In this document: piece by piece, positions 63,323 to 64,000 of the stretch
How positions within the stretch are numbered: the first letter of the stretch is position 1
Layout: the number at the start of each line of letters is the position of its first letter
Origin: Helicobacter sp. MIT 21-1697
GTDB lineage: Bacteria; Campylobacterota; Campylobacteria; Campylobacterales; Helicobacteraceae
Direction of reading: 5' to 3'
Assembly (NCBI RefSeq): GCF_026241255.1
Contig: NZ_JAPHNC010000001.1
Span: forward strand, 62,001-126,000
Length of the DNA: 64,000 nt
Notes under the pieces: model-generated
What the model saw: the letters and a program-made list of their open reading frames with translations, nothing else
The model's database searches: none
Told to the model about the DNA's origin: nothing
Translations under genes and position numbers: made by a program

Positions 63323-64000
63323 TTCTTTTTGATGCGCCAAGAGAGATTGGATTGTGCTCTGAGGGGTATAATATGTCCAAGAGGCGTATCAATGTAAGCA
63401 GGAACAGAATTTTGCACGCGCTCAAGCGTGATAGACTTTGTCGGGAAATGCTCTAATCCATAGTTTGTAATCGCCCTATCGCTCACGAAAGCTTGAAGAG
63501 AATCTAAGGTGTTATGAGATTCAAAAACTTCAGTAAGGGCTGGGAGTAAAATCGGAGCAGAAAAAATCCCTGCTGCGCCTTTTGAGCTAAGTTTTGCAGA
63601 TGCTAAATGAGGTGCAGAATCCGAACCAAAACTTACTTTTGGGTGTGCCTTTAATGCCGCTTGAAGCAGGGCTTGTTGGTCTTTTCTCGTCTTGAGCATA
63701 GGTTTGCAAAAATGATGAGGATTAAGCATTCCGCCACATACATCATCAAGATTCATAGTAATATGATGTAGTGTGAGTGTAGCATAGAGATTTTCATATT
63801 TTTCAATCATTTCAAGACTGCGTCTATCGCTCATATGCTCAATGATTATACGAAGGTGTGGAAAATGCTGCGCAATATATGCAAATACGGGTAAAAACTC
63901 ATATTCTCGCTCCATACAGAATCCATTGCTTTCCCCGTGTATAGAGAGGATAAAACCTAACTCCTCTGCTATGGCAAAAACTTGCAGGGTTTTTTCACAT
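63319..64000 (-). CDS. pyrC: Dihydroorotase, C-terminal part (runs off right edge)
   Basis: At least 226 residues of the C-terminal part are visible; the N-terminus lies beyond base 64000. The reading frame continues upstream of the internal ATG at 63915 with FILSIHGES, the metal-ligand histidine segment of type II dihydroorotase. IIIEHMSDRR, TLHHITMNLDD and the FGSDSAPHL motif with catalytic aspartate follow. It closes carbamoyl aspartate to dihydroorotate in pyrimidine synthesis. Confidence 0.9.
   Translation of the reverse strand, partial: CEKTLQVFAIAEELGFILSIHGESNGFCMEREYEFLPVFAYIAQHFPHLRIIIEHMSDRRSLEMIEKYENLYATLTLHHITMNLDDVCGGMLNPHHFCKPMLKTRKDQQALLQAALKAHPKVSFGSDSAPHLASAKLSSKGAAGIFSAPILLPALTEVFESHNTLDSLQAFVSDRAITNYGLEHFPTKSITLERVQNSVPAYIDTPLGHIIPLRAQSNLSWRIKKN

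Noticed and set aside
1-64000. tRNA, rRNA, CRISPR, insertion sequence, prophage or origin of replication
   Set aside because: I looked in all intergenic gaps for cloverleaf, repeat-spacer, transposase and DnaA-box-cluster patterns and saw none; hobA and holB nearby do not by themselves indicate an origin.

Overview
The window looks like chromosomal DNA of an enterohepatic Helicobacter, closest in feel to H. hepaticus. The evidence is low-GC coding, dense co-oriented operons, and a family set typical of Helicobacter: CheV, a remote CheZ, HobA, the HP0958-type flagellar zinc-ribbon protein, futalosine-pathway MqnD and LutABC/LctP. Several gene orders match blocks I recall from H. pylori: cheA-cheV, prfB-cheZ-U32, hrcA-grpE-dnaK, mqnD/recA/eno/aroK, waaA-HP0958-NIF3, and rppH-lysC-hobA-holB-folP. 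The assignment rests on family and synteny recognition only. I see no rRNA, tRNA, CRISPR array, prophage or insertion sequence.

Layout. 1-5.6 kb (minus): chemotaxis genes cheA (cut by the left edge) and cheV, then a metallophosphoesterase, argC, a dipeptidase and a class II aldolase. 5.6-9.6 kb (plus): heat-shock operon hrcA-grpE-dnaK behind a CIRCE-like operator, with a small secreted four-cysteine protein inserted before dnaK. 9.7-16.5 kb (plus): asparaginase, a FadL-type porin with a G9 tract, prfB, cheZ and a U32 protein. 16.5-18.9 kb (minus): modABC molybdate uptake. 19.0-25.7 kb (minus): a defence-type island with a phase-variable type IIG restriction-modification enzyme, a small translationally coupled protein, and a RloC/PrrC-like zinc-hook ATPase that is probably an anticodon nuclease. 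Decayed copies of type IIG C-terminal tails lie beside these genes. The island separates modABC from modE. 25.8-31.1 kb: modE and lutCBA (minus) divergent from lctP (plus), for lactate use.

31.2-36.7 kb: a surface-sugar block. UDP-glucose dehydrogenase, a UDP-glucuronate decarboxylase and a phase-variable GT90 glycosyltransferase together suggest UDP-xylose supply and switchable transfer. A ferredoxin, a lipoprotein and a MORN-like repeat protein lie among them. 36.7-43.1 kb (minus): one long run metY-metA-NIF3-flgZ-waaA-rluA-yqiA. 43.4-51.5 kb: perM, mqnD, recA, eno, ftsB-like, AMIN-domain protein and aroK, then a 3-amino-sugar-type aminotransferase/oxidoreductase pair. 51.5-56.9 kb (minus): a CznABC-type heavy-metal RND efflux operon. 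57-62 kb (minus): rppH, lysC, hobA, holB, folP and an unknown helical protein. 62-64 kb: hemW and the 3' part of pyrC, cut by the right edge.

Three in-frame poly-G tracts of 9-10 bases, in the type IIG enzyme, the GT90 transferase and the FadL-type protein, make restriction and two surface properties likely to switch. The best candidate for an undescribed system is the island at 19.0-25.7 kb. There a switchable restriction enzyme is physically linked, partly by start/stop overlap, to a putative suicide tRNA nuclease.
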